Source: Hermatobates lingyangjiaoensis | Lineage: Eukaryota > Arthropoda > Insecta > Hemiptera > Hermatobatidae | Length of the DNA stretch: 64,000 bases | Reading direction: 5' to 3' | NCBI GenBank assembly: GCA_026182355.1 | Contig: JAPFBL010000068.1 | Span: 186,001 to 250,000, forward strand | Shown here: positions 11,171-24,100 of the stretch, in pieces | How the letters are laid out: the number at the start of each line of letters is the position of its first letter | Position numbering within the stretch: the stretch's first letter is position 1 | The notes under the pieces: model-generated | What the model was told of the DNA's origin: nothing | Databases searched by the model: none | The model's input: the letters and a program-made list of their open reading frames with translations, nothing else | Position numbers and translations under genes: made by a program

Positions 11171-12120
11171 GTTATCTTGGTGATGATATATTTAGTTTGG
11201 TATCTTTTGATATTATAACACGATCCAAATGGGTATATAAAAAGTTAGCAGGAAACATGATATAAAAACACCCATAGTATTGTAAATATTTTGAACAGTT
11301 GATAATATTAAAAAAAGACTCGAAAAAGAAGACAGAGATAGAGTGAGGGAGTACGAGAGATATGTCTTCTCGGTGACTCAAATCAAACGACACTTGCTAC
11401 ACGTTTACGTCTTAGAAGAACTTAGTAAATAAATTTTGATGACTAATTTAAATAATAACAAATGTGTTCACTTTAAAAACAGTTTTCCTTAATAAATTAT
11501 GTACAACCTTAATAAAGTAAAGTCAAGAAATTAACAAGTTAACTTCATTAAGCGTGGAGTCTTTTATAACTTCTGCTCAACATCTTAATGTCATTTTAAT
11601 AAATAAGTTACTTCATTTCGTTATTTCTAATACACAGAAAAAGAGATTTCTCTTTCTCTTCACACTCAATCACACTTTCTCCCTCGCTCTCTCACGCTTT
11701 CTCGCTCCCTCCCTATCTATTTATCTCTGTCACATTATTCATTCTTTTGAATTATTTTTCTTGCATTATATATTGTTTATTTTTTCAAATCTAATTGTCT
11801 ACAATATTATATATATTCAATTTTTTTATTTAATTTGTGTATTCCTTTTCTAATTGTTTTCCACATATTAATCGTTTTTCAAGTATTTTCTTTTATTTTG
11901 CACCCATTCGTTTGTTTTTTAAGTTATTTATTTCGTGCCTTATAGTTCCATCAGCTACTATTTCTCCTTAGTTATATTTATAAAATACTTTATTATTATT
12001 TTCTATAGCTTTTGTTTTTGTTGTTTTTTATATTCTTTATAATGTGCAAAGATAAAATTTGATCATTGCTCAGTATTAACAGTAATTGTTTATCCTTTCA
12101 AATCTTATTGATTTTTATAT
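11171..12120. other. AT-rich, nothing recognised
   Basis: CT-rich patches near 11640-11720, otherwise no supported feature. Confidence 0.35.
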
Positions 12121-12144
12121 CAATGGGAATTGTCTTCCTGTATT

Positions 12145-12320
12145 TATTCTCCTGATGACAGTGGAGAGCAACACAACTCGTCCTATTTTTCTCCTTCTCC
12201 TCTTGTTTCTGCGTGTTCTTTTATTCTAATCTTTTGATATATATATATATATATATATTGGTATATACTGGCAGCAGATCGCAGTTTATACATTCACGAT
12301 CTTTTTGTTAACAGATTCTA
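12145..12320 (+). mobile_element. Degenerate PLE tail, TA run and N-terminal sliver
   Basis: CTCCTGATGACAGTGGAGAG at 12150 resembles the tail motif, but no GAAA follows at the expected place. A TA array (12237-12260) is followed by GGCAGCAGATCGCAG, like the antisense N-terminal boundary at 32113. The order (tail, TA, antisense N-terminus) matches 361-640 and 7309-7522. Confidence 0.4.
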
Positions 12321-12439
12321 ACCTCCTGGCTATTTTCCTTATTGCAGTAGGTAAACTATAAATTAGGTTCGCCAATGACATTTCTAAGTAAATAGGCCCA
12401 ATGAACAAAAAAAATTTAATAACATGATCAGATTAGATC

Positions 12440-12725
12440 AGATTAGATTAACTTACACTAATAAACGAGCTTTCAACATTCATATGTCATCATCAGGTTT
12501 AATACATACATCAGTTAAATAAATAAACAAAACAAAAAAAAGTGCAAATACTATTAGGTATAAGTTCCATTCACAACTGAAAGTATGGATGGATGGAATG
12601 GCGGGGGAGGGCGGAAGAGGTGGGGTGAGTGGGAAAAGAGTGGCCGTTAGCGAATGTTCACTAACGTTAGGGAACATTCGATAACGGCCACGATAAGGTC
12701 GTGAATGCAGAAACTGCGATCATTT
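12440..12725 (-). mobile_element. PLE-like tail (minus) with short inverted repeat
   Basis: On the minus strand CTGATGA (12496-12490) is followed by T, stem GACAT/ATGTT with loop ATGA, and GAAA (12474-12471). Beside it the arms 12640-12659 and 12672-12691 (GTGGCCGTTAGCGAATGTTC) form an inverted repeat with one mismatch. A phrase shared with the 7524-7690 foldback follows. Confidence 0.5.
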
Positions 12726-12745
12726 TTGATAATTTATATATATAT

Positions 12746-12847
12746 CCAGTTGGGTTTTTGACTCTGACGAAGACCGATGCTAGGTTGAAAAATCTTAGTC
12801 TTGTTTTCCCATTTCATATTGTGGTTTGATCATTGATATATATATTT
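12746..12847 (+). mobile_element. Family A tail, shortened hairpin loop
   Basis: Family A tail with CTGACGA (12764) and GAAA (12787-12790). The loop is shorter than in other copies (GACCG-ATGCTAGGTT). Short TA runs flank it. Confidence 0.75.
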
Positions 12848-12849
12848 GT

Positions 12850-15800
12850 AAGAATATAACACTTGAACGATGTAAAAAGCGTCAAGATTAATGAAAATAT
12901 GTCCTCAAATAAATTTGACATTTATTAAAATAAGAAACATACAAAAGCAATAATGAAAACTCATTACGATATTTTTAAATCAATCATAAATGATGAGATA
13001 TAAGCTGCTTGGTAGACAAGTTACTAGTATTTTTGTGCTTCTCTTCTTTCATCCTTTCACCTTTTGTCATCTTTCTTGTATACTCCGTCAAGAAATGTTC
13101 TATTGATAGAGTATTAGCTTGGGTTTCAAGTGGCTCACTTCCTCTCCTCAGGTTGACTATTTATGCCAAAATATCCTACTGAACATTTTCCATTAATTAG
13201 TATTTATTTCCTAATTTAATACAAGACTTTAGGTAAAATATATCAGGAAATAGTCAACATTTATTTTTAGCAACGGATACGAGTCACAGTGTCATGAGAA
13301 TAGGTCTACAGTCATTATGCAATACAATGTTTTCAATCATTGTTTCTTTATTGATTCAGGTCAATGAAGTATCTATAAAGGTTTCGGTAAGGCTTAATGA
13401 TCTCTAGGTCACAGTTTATTAGTTGTTCGTCGATAAAAGTGATTTTTCATAAAAGTTTTTTTGCTCCATTATCAATAATTCTACATGGATTGCTTCTATT
13501 ATTTCAAATACGCGATCGGCTCGCATTTTATTACCCTCTATATGAGTGTTGAGGCAATCAATAGATAGGGACGCTGAGGGCGTGCCGTGCTTGCTATAGG
13601 TTAATTACACGTTTGATACAGCTCCACACGCCAGTGCGCCATAACTCTTGCTATCGGCAGAAAGAGGTGATGCCCACACCTCCCGTCGTGCCCAGCATGC
13701 ATGCATTTTTCGTAAAACACCATCAGACTACTTTTAATGCTTGTATAGAGCTTTTATTTCAAGTATACAAAATAACTCTGTTTTACAGGGTTACTATGAA
13801 ATAAGTATAAAAATTAACCATGAAATCTCGCACGTCTTCCTTATGACATGACCAGTCTCGAAGTAATTCTATTCTCAAGAATAAGATGAATGATACTCCC
13901 AGCTATTATGGTTGTAAGTAGACATGAATGGATTATCAATAAGTCGAAGATCTATTGCAGTCATTCTACAGCCAGAATTGTACAAAACGACTTCCAGTTT
14001 ACTTTTGTGGGTCGAATTGATACAAGAGCAGACTAGTATAAATATGGCATACATAATAAGAATATCAATTATAATACATTTAACATTACCTCTGTGGTAC
14101 TATTTCAAAAATAAATAACAATATATATTTCAACTGAAATATATCTTACGAAATGGACAAATGAACTTCAAATTTTAACTGCTGCGTCCACTACTATCTC
14201 ATTGGATATGTTCTAAGTACATTACAGTTTAGCAGTATACTGTTTCCAATACGCTTATTTACACAGACTAAGATGATGTGACACCAATGCAGGTAAGTAG
14301 CATTGAAGATAGACGTATTCTGTAGCCTAAATGACGGCCTTTGAATGCCACTGGGATGGTCTTAGGTAGCATGATCTGGTTACCAGTAGCTCCTGAATCC
14401 CATTTGCATTGATTAAGAGTGTCTCAGATAGCGTTGTACTTAGAGGTCATCTAAGGAACTCTAAGAGGCATCTCTAGGATCTTTGACACAAATCAAATGC
14501 AAGTCTGATATCTCTTTAAATCTTATGATTTGTTTCTCAATCCTACACTTATGGAAATTTAGCTTTAGTGTTCTTATGTGTATGAAAAGTGCGGGTTTTT
14601 ACTATTTATCATCAGATTATTATCTTGAGCCACATTGCTGTATAATCCATGGTTCCATTACTGTATACTAAACTTTACTTACCTTACTTTAGTTTAATAA
14701 GACAGTTTAACGAATGCCTCATATTACAGGCTCACAGCTTTACACCCTCCTAAAGAACTGAGTGCACTTAACATTTTAACAAATCTATGGTCATAGCCGG
14801 GAGACAAGCCGTAAAGTGTCAGGACACTAAAAGTGACCAAGCTACCTGCCAAACAACACCTTATCACAGTATTAAGTCACATAATTTCTATAAATTAAGC
14901 CATGCATTCTGGGGAAGTTTGCTCTGTTTTCAAACGTATCAAATGGATATTGCTAAAGTTCCTGACCAGTTTATAGACCACTGAGTCAACTTCACAATAT
15001 ATGTGCCCAGTTGTTTTCCTCTTTTTAACAAGTTTGCATTTCTAATCTTCTTCAAAAGTTACTTTAAATAGTATTAAAACTGTGAAAAATAGATCTATTC
15101 AGTGATGGTTCTTAGGTTAGTTACTACGAGGTGCTACTTAAGTAAACTTTTAAGCATTGTTTCATAATTCTCAGGAGGAAATAAAAATACCGAAATAAAG
15201 TTAATATATAAACTTTAGTATCTTAGATGAAAATTAATCTAAGAGGATAAATTAAATCACTAAAACTTAGATCTATTTTCTTTAAAACAGTCAAGTTCTT
15301 TTTCGTTTCATTTTTGTAAAAAGTAAAACATCTTCCTCCTTAAACATACAGGAATCTTTTCTCAGTCGATGCAAAAAGCTTCTTATGCAAAGTTTGAAAA
15401 CGTTACATTCTAGCAGAACATCAGGGTCGATAATGCGTGACCAATTGTGCTCAATAGCTATAAAATTATTTTGAAAACAGAAACTGTTCTGTACTTTAGT
15501 CCAGTTATTGCATGTTAACCCATTAGATGTTACTGTCAGTCTGTGTGTATTTACTCATTCTTAATAGTTATGCTTATGTGAAGACTTCCTTTATAATTCC
15601 CAATAACCGCTTTACTCGATTCACATTACTTTTAACTTGACTCCTACCAATTTAGTTTACTTTGACATCATTCATTCTCAATTTCCTATTTCAATATTTT
15701 GATCGCTTTTACTGAACATAGTGAACTTTTAATACCTCTATTATTTACTTTTTTATGTTTTAACTACTATACAATCCTTAAAGCTTACTTTACCCCATTT

Positions 15801-17785
15801 AGTCGTATTTCTCTTTGTTATCAATTGTTCTAATGCTGTTCAATTTTAACATAAGTTTTATGCAATATATTATTCTTATATTATTAATATTATCCACTTA
15901 TTAAACTTTCAACATCACTATTACATTATATTCAAGATTCGTTTTCCAAACTTGTTTCATTTTGACATCACTCTTCCCAATTTTTTTTACTTTTATCATC
16001 GTATGTTCCCAATATATTTCACGAGATGTCCTGTTTACATATACTACCCAACAAACACATGCAAACATTCATAAATGTTTTACTCATGTCCAATACACTT
16101 ATAGTTTGTTGGAATAACTATATAACAATAAAAATCAATGTCATAAGAATTGCATGTCATACAATATTACAAAGATTATAACAAATTTTTACACCTATAA
16201 AGATGGTAAAGTCATTATTTTCAAGCTAAATATACACTGGAATGTTAATTTGATCTAACTTTGTGCAAAGGTAATTTATAGATCATTATCAGTCATAATC
16301 AGTTAGTTTTATAAAAGAGAAGTGAAAATATTAAGTGAAAACAATTTTGAAGCGGTTTCGCATAAACTAGGATGAACAATTATGTTGAGAGTTTTTGTCC
16401 CTTTGATTGCATTGATATTAGAAACTCTTATCAACAAGGACCTCTGATTTAATAATGTCAGTTTCAAAAGATTCTTAGAAGAAAATAATTAGAGATTTTA
16501 ATTAATTTCGACTACTTTTACTTTCAAATTCATAAGTTTTTTTTCCTTTTTTAATAAAGTTGTGCCTTCAATATAATTCAACGGAACGTATAATTTGAAA
16601 AGTATTAATTTTTGAGTCTCAAAAAGAAATCCCATTCCCTTTTTTTTTTTTCAAAAACAATATTTAATTGTAATTTATGATAAACCTTATGGTTCGTTGC
16701 AGATGAATGCCCAGTTAGACGATTTAATGAATTCGTTAAAAAAATGAGGAAGAAAGTTGTAATACTCTATATGGGGCAGTCATACCTGCGTATTCATTCA
16801 TATTAGAATGCCAACTCAAAGTCAACTAATTGGATCATCATATAATCAGCTGTTTTTTGGTTGTCAATCAGTTTTAATTACATTTTGAATCCTATTTTTA
16901 TAGTAATATTTATTAAAAAATACCAATTGGAATTATCATAGCACTGATCATTATAGTTTACATGATCATTGCGACTATTTCATCTTTTTTTCTTTCCTGC
17001 CACATCCAGTGGCTCATTTTATGTCACAATAACATCTATGTATGGCGAAATTTTCTTATAGAACGTGTCTTTACGGCATACATATTGAAATAATTTTTTC
17101 AAGATGGATTTCTTTGCCAATTTGATTGTCAGTTGAATGATCTTAGTGATTCTCCAAGATGATGTTCATTTACGAAAAATATAATAATGTGTTAATATAA
17201 TAGCGTACTTAGTAAGGATAGAGCTGGTACAAGTAGAATACAGTATGATATGAATAGTTTAGAAAAATATTAGAAAAGTACTAGTTATAAGGAATCTTTT
17301 AAACTTAATTTTGGTCAAAACAAATAGAATTCCTTTAGGGATAAGATACGAGATAGCTTATATGCCATACTTATTTCTGGTACAAATATATAACTCAGTG
17401 ACTGACTCGAGTTTTATTTGTCATATCAGAAATTCACAAATTTCGGTTTATTTACCCCAATCGGCATCTAATAGGTGAAATATTCGATACCAGTAGCAAG
17501 TTATTAGTGGGCAGTACCTTATATGAGAAAACCTTTTCTTACTTGATGGCGAATTTTCTCCACGTCCTCGCCGTTCATCTGAGTTAAGGAATGTCTTCTG
17601 TAATAGCAAACTGAGATGATAAGGGAAAAATAAACTATTCATTAAGACACTAGAACCCTAATTGAGTTCAGTAGCGTCTTCAAATTTAGCGAGTTACCTT
17701 AATTCTTCACTAACTCATATCTTTTTTGAAACCCCAATTCAAGATTTAAGATGAAACCTCATGTGTGTAGATTGCGATAGTTATA
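12850..17785. other. Long intron-like stretch, largely repeat-free
   Basis: Nearly 5 kb in which no PLE tail, SINE, TA array or host exon was recognised. The less AT-rich patch near 13550-13700 has only short frames. Confidence 0.4.
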
Positions 17786-17788
17786 GTT

Positions 17789-17936
17789 TAAACCACAATA
17801 AGAAATGAGAAAGAGACTAATATCTTTCAAACGCAAAAGATGTATTCGTTAGAGTCGAATCGCAACTCGACTTTTTTCTCACTTATTGTGATTTGGACGT
17901 TGATTGTTATTTCACGAGTTTATTGTAATATCTTGT
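17789..17936. mobile_element. Decayed family A foldback
   Basis: Reverse tail pieces (TAAACCACAATAAGAAATGAG, ATCTTTCAAACG) meet forward pieces (CTTATTGTGATTTGGACG, TTGTTATTTCACGAGTTTATTG). Many substitutions and the absence of flanking TA arrays suggest an old copy. Confidence 0.6.
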
Positions 17937-17939
17937 TTT

Positions 17940-19668
17940 TGTGATAATTGTGTAAGCCAGCATCCCAGCTTACTTAGCATTCGTCATTTTCTGTAGTTAT
18001 TGCTACAAATGCACATTAAAAGCAACAGCTTGTCCAGCATTTATAATGGTAGAGCTAAAAGGCTTAAAATGAAAGGAATCAAAACAGGTGCATCATCTGA
18101 ATGGGCATTACATATATTCGGTACGCTGAGAAGGGAAATGGGTTCAATGTCTTCTCATTGTTTATTGCGACACAGTGGTTGCATTTTCTACTTCAAAGTT
18201 AGGTAAAAAGTTTTAACATTGAATTTCAAGAATATTGTACGAAAAGCAGTCATCTTCTCACAAGGTTATCTCCATTGTAACAAACAATTGCAATATTTCT
18301 TCTTACACCAGTGGGTATCTTACACCTGTCTGGTGGAATATTTCATAAACTACGGTATTGAAACAAAGGAATTATTACATTTCGATCCAAATTTAATATA
18401 AATCATGTTTGGAGATTTATATAAATTCAAGTTGCAGATATTGTGCATTCTTGACCATTGTTAAATATTCTATCTTTACTTTAAAGATGTAATTCTAAAA
18501 CGAATTTGGAATTTGTATTAAGCTTACCATGTTTTTATTAAACTTTTTTATTATGTTTTTCCTTTTAATTTATTTAGAAGATTATACAGTCCATTGCAAT
18601 TAAATTAAACTAGTATCCACTTGCTGAGCAAGAAGCACTTCGTAGTATATCATGTTTCAAAGTCCTTGTTCATTTTAAATAATTTAATTGAATAGCAGTG
18701 TTGACTAAGAAGGGAATATATACATATTTATGATTGCATAAAACATTCATTAAATAAATGTATCCTTGTCTTACATAAAAATGAGAATTCTGAAAAAACG
18801 GTATTCTAATGTTACAGTTAGATTTATTTTAAAATATATATTAAAACAAAAGTTTCACCAAGAATTAGTGGTCATCAGGGTTACTTCATTGAGACGAACC
18901 CAAAAGATTAACTCTACTAATTCAAAATTATAACAGTTTTGAGGAGTTATAGCAGGAGTAGGCACTATATAGCTTATGATACACAGTCAATCATATCATA
19001 AGGTGCCCGGCTATAACTTTTCTGTAACTTTCCTCAACCTCTTTATAAAAAGTGTTATTTGAGAGCTAAACTCTTGTAAAATTCAAAAAAATGTCTTAAA
19101 AGCCACCAACAAAAATGTGAATCGAACAAATTACGCCCAAACGTAGTGGCTTTCTCTTGAACCTCTTATCAGGTATGTTAGATAAGATCTGTTCCTTACT
19201 ATCATTTATATAAGTAAATGTCTTGGTAAATAAATTTGGTAAGTATTTTTCTTGTGAAAGTCAATATATCGCAATTCTTACAGATTTTAATCTTCATTTC
19301 TAAGGGTTAGTACAACAAAGTGCATCTTTTGTTAACAAACTAGTATAAAACTGCAACCGGAAGTTAATTTTCTGTTATTGAAATTGTTCCTTGACCAAGT
19401 CCGAGTCACAGTTATTTTTAAATAGTTTACGATTTTTTTATGTTGACAACATATTAACTCTCTTTAATTGACTATTTATAATATTAATCATTTCAATTAA
19501 TACATTATACGATCTTTTAAAGTGTAAAATTTTGACTGTGACCCTCGCGCTGAAAAGTCAGCCCGTCACCCGTCAGCAAGTCTCATTTACTTTCATAACA
19601 AGTTCTTGTTAACAATTGCTAATCATAATTTGCTATCAGATGTACTGATAGTATTTCATTTGTTACAG
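17940..19668. other. Intron upstream of the GABA-B exon
   Basis: AT-rich with short frames only. It ends with a T-rich tract and TTGTTACAG at 19660-19668, which fits a 3' splice site. Confidence 0.5.
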
Positions 19669-19902
19669 ACGGGAGATGAGTACAAAGAGGAGTACGACTC
19701 GAGGAGAGGAGGTGAGTTTTCTCGTTTCCACGGCTACACATACGACGGAGTGTGGGCGGTGGCTCTGGCCATTCAACACGTCGCCCACCGCGTCAGGCAC
19801 TTTCGCAAGGACCAAGGTGTCACGGACTTTCGCTACAGGGATCCTCTTTGGGAGAAGCTTTTTCTTGAAGCTCTTCGGAATACCAGCTTCGAAGGAGTCA
19901 CT
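19669..19902 (+). CDS. GABBR2: Internal exon of GABA-B receptor subunit (type 2-like)
   Basis: This exon has 78 codons, phase 0 at both ends, bounded by ...TTACAG and GTAAGT. The translation runs from TGDEYKEEYDSRR through EFSRFHGYTYDGVWAVALA to LRNTSFEGVT. Metabotropic GABA-B subunit 2 proteins have a similar block in the membrane-distal ligand-binding (Venus-flytrap) domain: FHGYxYDGIW, then about 45 residues later NETxFxGVT. In animals subunit 2 pairs with subunit 1 and couples to Gi/o proteins. The exon is much more GC-rich than its surroundings, as expected for selected coding sequence, and no stop or frameshift is visible. Neighbouring exons were not found in the window, so the introns are long on both sides. 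Assignment to subunit 2 rather than the arthropod-specific subunit 3 is a judgement by eye. Confidence 0.88.
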
Positions 19903-20341
19903 GTAAGTATTTTTAAAATTCATTTAAAATAACCACCACATCAAGCGGTATCAGTTGGCTAGAGTGAGCGGTCAGTTGTTCTGTGGTGTTCCATGTTGCT
20001 TTCCGTCATATGTCTCGATGTTTCGGTGGTTGTGTACCCTGGGTACACAGCAAAGGTCCAGATGATTAAATGTCCTGTCCTGCCTTGCTCTTTCAATAAC
20101 ACCTGCGCTTTTCATGCATTTTGAAGCTGCTTCAGGAACATCTTTGTGTGTGTAGTTTATAAAAGACTCACAAAACATTTATTCCAACAAGAGGGACCAA
20201 CATATCTTTTCAGGTCTAACCTTTTCTTTTCTCACAAGATGTTAATTGCAATATTTTTAAAATTTACACATTCAGTATTAATAATTTTTTCAGCTTTTTT
20301 TCATACCAACAATGGACAACAATGGCGCATAACCCATAGGT
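19903..20341. other. Intron downstream of the GABA-B exon
   Basis: Begins GTAAGTATTT and contains no recognised exon. It leads to a target-site duplication at 20342. Confidence 0.5.
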
Positions 20342-20606
20342 TAACTGAGATTCATGCATTTCGTCATTACCACAGAGGTTAGTATTATTAATATTAGAAA
20401 TATAATATACCGTCTTACCTCGTACACTGCTACTGTAGCTCTCGGACCGGTTTCAGGTGTCACCCATCTTCAACAAGAAATGATCTAAGGAGTCCTATCT
20501 TTCTTGTTATTGAAGATGGGTGACACCCAAAACCGGTCCGAGAGCTACAGCAGCAGTGTACGAGGTAAAACAGTATATTATATTTCTAATATTAATAACT
20601 GAGATT
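20342..20606. mobile_element. Small foldback element with 11-bp target duplication
   Basis: TAACTGAGATT occurs at 20342-20352 and 20596-20606 and brackets a 243-bp insert. The insert begins CATGCATTTCGTCATTACC and contains two near-perfect arms (about 20381-20480 and 20505-20595). Read on the minus strand, the left arm has TTGAAGA-T-GGGTG-A-CACC-T-GAAA (20473-20451), the PLE-type hairpin motif. The plus-strand arm has CAAAA instead. A 58-bp relative lies at 21920-21977. No reading frame is present, so it would be non-autonomous. Confidence 0.75.
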
Positions 20607-20920
20607 AGTTGAATTGTTCAGTAAGCTCGTTTGTTTCATTCCATGGAAACTTCTGCTGGTACCCCTTAACCCATTTTTTTGTTATCCCGTTTTCCTATTA
20701 TTATCATACATACTATAATTTCTGTAACTCTTTAAGTCAAATTAAGTATATTTCATACATTCCGTTTTTTTTTGTAAGAAATAAATTCAATTTATACGAT
20801 AAAAAAGTATTTGTTTATTTTAGTGTAGTTGATATCAAAGTTGGTAACCTGTGTCTTCGTAAGACAGTTATTTTATGTCAATAACCTGATATAGCTGTTC
20901 AATAAAAAAATAATTGAAAC

Positions 20921-22329
20921 ATGACCAGGTGGTGGTACGACCATCCTTATGGTGTACGCCACGGCATCTCTTATGCCAGGGTTGAAGACCCGCCTGCACA
21001 CCTAGAACACACGACAAGTAAAATCTCATTCTCAAACTCAAACTTACCCCTCTTCATTTCAGCCGTTTACAAACCTCCTCAAGTAGCCCTGAATTTTCAT
21101 CCCCTTCAGCGGTTATTCCACTCAGATAGACCTTCCTTAATAAGAGGCGACCTGAATGCGAGGGGTTGTACTGCTTGAATGCGAATAAGAGTACTGCTTG
21201 GGGTTGTTACAATGACAATAGGTCAGGACGAATACTACTAAACCATATAACCCAAACCAGCACTCTTATTCACGCTCCCTCAACTCCCACTCATATGCCT
21301 AGTCCTGCAGTTGGGCGACCTGACGTACTTTATATCTTACTGTCAAAAAAATGTTAACCATGTCATTACAGATGAGGTGCTAGAAGGTCTTGATTCAACT
21401 CACCTACCAGTTTTGTTTACTGTACAGAAATTCAGAATTAGATATAGACCAAAAAACTTCCAACAAAAGACAAACTGGCCCTTATTTAAAAATATAGTTT
21501 CACAAAACTGTCCATTTGCAAAAACTTAACCACCCTTCAGAAAGTAGATTCTTTTGTTAAAGAAATTACTTCACTTAAAAAACTCCCTTAACGTAGCTTC
21601 CCTATATACATATGACTTTCCAAATCCTCCCACAGTTCTATTCTCAAATTCCCCTAGGAAAACTGAATCGTTTCTGAGTCTCTTTGCTGATGACATTTCG
21701 GTGGCCTTTAGATGCGTCAGTGTGGAGTTTGCGACAAGAGAGTTGCAGAACCACCTTGATCAAATTTGGTACTGGTTCAATAGCTAGAAGCTTGACGTCA
21801 ACCCAGCAAAGAGCATCCACATACAATTCAGTAAAGGAACACCAAAGCAACCTCCTCCAGTATTCATTGGTTGCCAGTTAATCTAAAAAAACCCAGGCCA
21901 AATACCTAAGTATAATAATATCAGAACTATAATATACCGTCTTACCTCGCACACATGCAATGACGAAATGCATGAATCTAAGTATAATAATTGACAGCTC
22001 ACCTTCAAACACCATCTAAAAAATAGATACAAATTAGGTCTATGGTCGGCCTGGTTATAACAGCAAGAACAAATAAAACCCTGATACAGGTAGTTCAAAA
22101 TAAATGTGCACGCCTTATGGCTGGGGCACCTTGGTATGTCAGAAATGTGGATATTCAAAGAGACCTCAGGTTAGAATCAATTGACGACTTCACGAATAGA
22201 CTGGTGGCCAATGAGGACACGAAAATCCCACCCCATCCAAACCCCCTTGTTCAGAGCTTATTCCTAGGAACCCTAACCATATCCATCATAGAAGCTTTTG
22301 TTGAAATAGACATCCAAACCATAAACTGA
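20921..22329 (+). pseudogene. Dead jockey-like LINE ORF2 remnant
   Basis: Broken frames follow the order of a non-LTR retrotransposon protein. The endonuclease part (about 20990-21529) has YKPP, RGDLNAR (21146-21163), TAWGC, GRPDVLYI and a STHLPVLF end. After a deletion of most of the reverse transcriptase, LFADDIS (21679-21699) carries the FADD catalytic box, then WFNS, KLDVNPAKS. A C-terminal part follows with VQNKCARLMAGAPWYVRN (22090s). Stops and frameshifts separate these blocks, and the frame is further interrupted by the 58-bp insertion at 21920. The jockey-like assignment rests on the FADD/LDVNPxKS/APWYVRN style. It cannot encode a working enzyme. Confidence 0.85.
21920..21977 (-). 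mobile_element. 58-bp insert with 14-bp target duplication
   Basis: CTAAGTATAATAAT is present at 21906-21919 and 21978-21991. Removing the insert and one copy restores the LINE reading KYLSIIID, so the insertion is precise. In reverse, the insert starts ATTCATGCATTTCGTCATT (the first base pairs lie at the duplication edge) and ends GAGGTAAGACGGTATATTAT. These match the two ends of the 243-bp element at 20353-20595, so it looks like the same family with the middle deleted. Confidence 0.75.
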
Positions 22330-22339
22330 CAACATTTCA

Positions 22340-23215
22340 CGTCTCAAGAAGACCAGACGACCACGAAATAATGGTATAATGAATACCAAACAAAGACTAC
22401 AGACTTTGACTTACTGACTCCACAAACACAGCAGTACAAAAATTCAGCAGTAGTAGGTCCGTGACCTGGAACTGCTAATTACAACGCGCACTGCAGTGCG
22501 CGGAAAGAATTGTTGGTTGATCGTTGGTCGTTGGTTGAAACATAAATGATACAGGATAAATGGAGTACCTTATAATTTAATGTATTTTTAAAGTCAAATT
22601 TTGGATGGTAACACTTAGTGCTAGCATCCCCAAATATATTTCAATATGTATACAAGATGAATAGCTACAAAGTTAACTTCCTAGAAAAAAGAGGAAGTTT
22701 ACTTTTTTCAAATATGATAACATTGAACATCCAGGAAATTTTCATTCTTCACTAAGCAACATCATTTTTTAAAAAGATCACTTTATTTTCCTTAAAAGTA
22801 AAACTTTCATATTATAAAATAAAATTATTTAGTTTATTCTTTAGTTCATTCAGAACAATATATTGTACCAGACAGTTTTTTTTATCTCTAAGTTGCATCA
22901 CTATTACAATAAGAACCACCTGTAAAGTAAAAAAAAAGTAATGAAAAAAAACAAAATGTCATTTAATTTTACTGTATTGTTTATATCTGGGTTGTTGATA
23001 CAGTCTGTAAAGAAACCTAAAATTTCATTTTTTGATGATGGTTAGCAACAGATTAAAAAATTAGTAACTACAAAGTTGAAAATTAACAATCAGTTTATCA
23101 AGTATATTTTTTCTATAAGTTGGTGTTATTTCCCTGTAGTCGTCAACACTGTTGTGCAATAAGTGATAAGCACTAGGCTAAATCCACAGTTTTATAAGTA
23201 TGGAGATGATATTAG
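22340..23215. other. AT-rich, nothing recognised
   Basis: Poly-A/T patches only. Confidence 0.35.
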
Positions 23216-23216
23216 G

Positions 23217-23480
23217 GTGACAGGATAGCTCTGTGGTAACATTCTCGTCTTTGAACTGGTAGGCCCGGGGTTCAATACCCACTCTGGTCTTCGATTTATT
23301 CACGAAGGAGGTAAATAAATCGGAGCTTGTCATCCCTAGGACAGGACGTTAAACAGGAGGTCCCGAAAGTCAACGTGATGGTTGCGAGTGAATATCTCAA
23401 GACGATACCAGTCTATTGTCAAACTCTGCCGTCTGGTATTCTCACGTGACATGAGGCTCAATTGCCTGTCCTGACCTGTT
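23217..23480 (+). mobile_element. tRNA-headed SINE
   Basis: A-box-like TAGCTCTGTGG (23226-23236) and B-box-like GGTTCAATACC (23269-23279) head a body containing TCGATTTATTCACG, as in the 5161 and 63601 copies. The body after that phrase differs (GGACGTTAAACAGGAGGTCCC), so this may be a subfamily. Confidence 0.7.
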
Positions 23481-23699
23481 TTAGAATAGGAAGGCAATAG
23501 AAGTTTTTTTTTTAACTTTCTTTCAGTGTTTAATAAAAACAACTAGGTTAGACACTTGTAAATCATTCAGAAAGGAAGCTTCTCAGAAGTTCTTTCTAAA
23601 GGAGGTCACAAAACATCATCGTAAACTTCTAAAATGTCACCTCACTATTATTATTATATTATAGTATTATATTGCTATTATTATTAATTAGTATTAGTT

Positions 23700-24100
23700 A
23701 ATTAATTACTATGACCATATTAAGTTAAAAAATCTGGAGTGGCCTACACTCTACTTTACTATAAGTAACTTATAGTAACTTATAGTGTCAAATTTCTTGA
23801 GTATATAAAACATAACGTCTCATTTAAGCATAACGTAAACATCTAAATGGGATATAATTATTAGCCTGTCATTCCTGAGGTAGTACAGATAGTGATTGAA
23901 GGACATATCAATTTATAAGCATATTTTTGTACATCACAAATAATTTATTATTTGCAAATAATTTCATTAGTATAACTACAGCAGTAATAACATTTTTGAA
24001 AAACCAAAGTGAACATTTCTTGAAACGAAATTGTATCCTACAAGAGAACATGGCTATTGTTCAAATAGCCAGTAGATTTCTTACATCGTTTACTTGACAT
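23700..24100 (+). repeat. Diverged dispersed repeat, left copy part 1
   Basis: GGAGTGGCCTACACTC (23735-23750), CATCTAAATGGGATATAATT, TCCTGAGGTAGTACAGATAGTG and ATTAGTATAACTACAGCAGT reappear in the same order, inverted, at 29740-29390. Mismatches are frequent. No frame is conserved. Confidence 0.6.

Noticed and set aside
12152..12175. Another copy of the CTGATGA hairpin motif
   Set aside because: CTGATGA is present but no GAAA follows at a suitable distance; counted only as a degenerate tail.
19663..19923. Minus-strand and alternative plus-strand frames over the GABA-B exon
   Set aside because: They are shadows of the receptor frame, which alone shows family motifs and matching splice sites.
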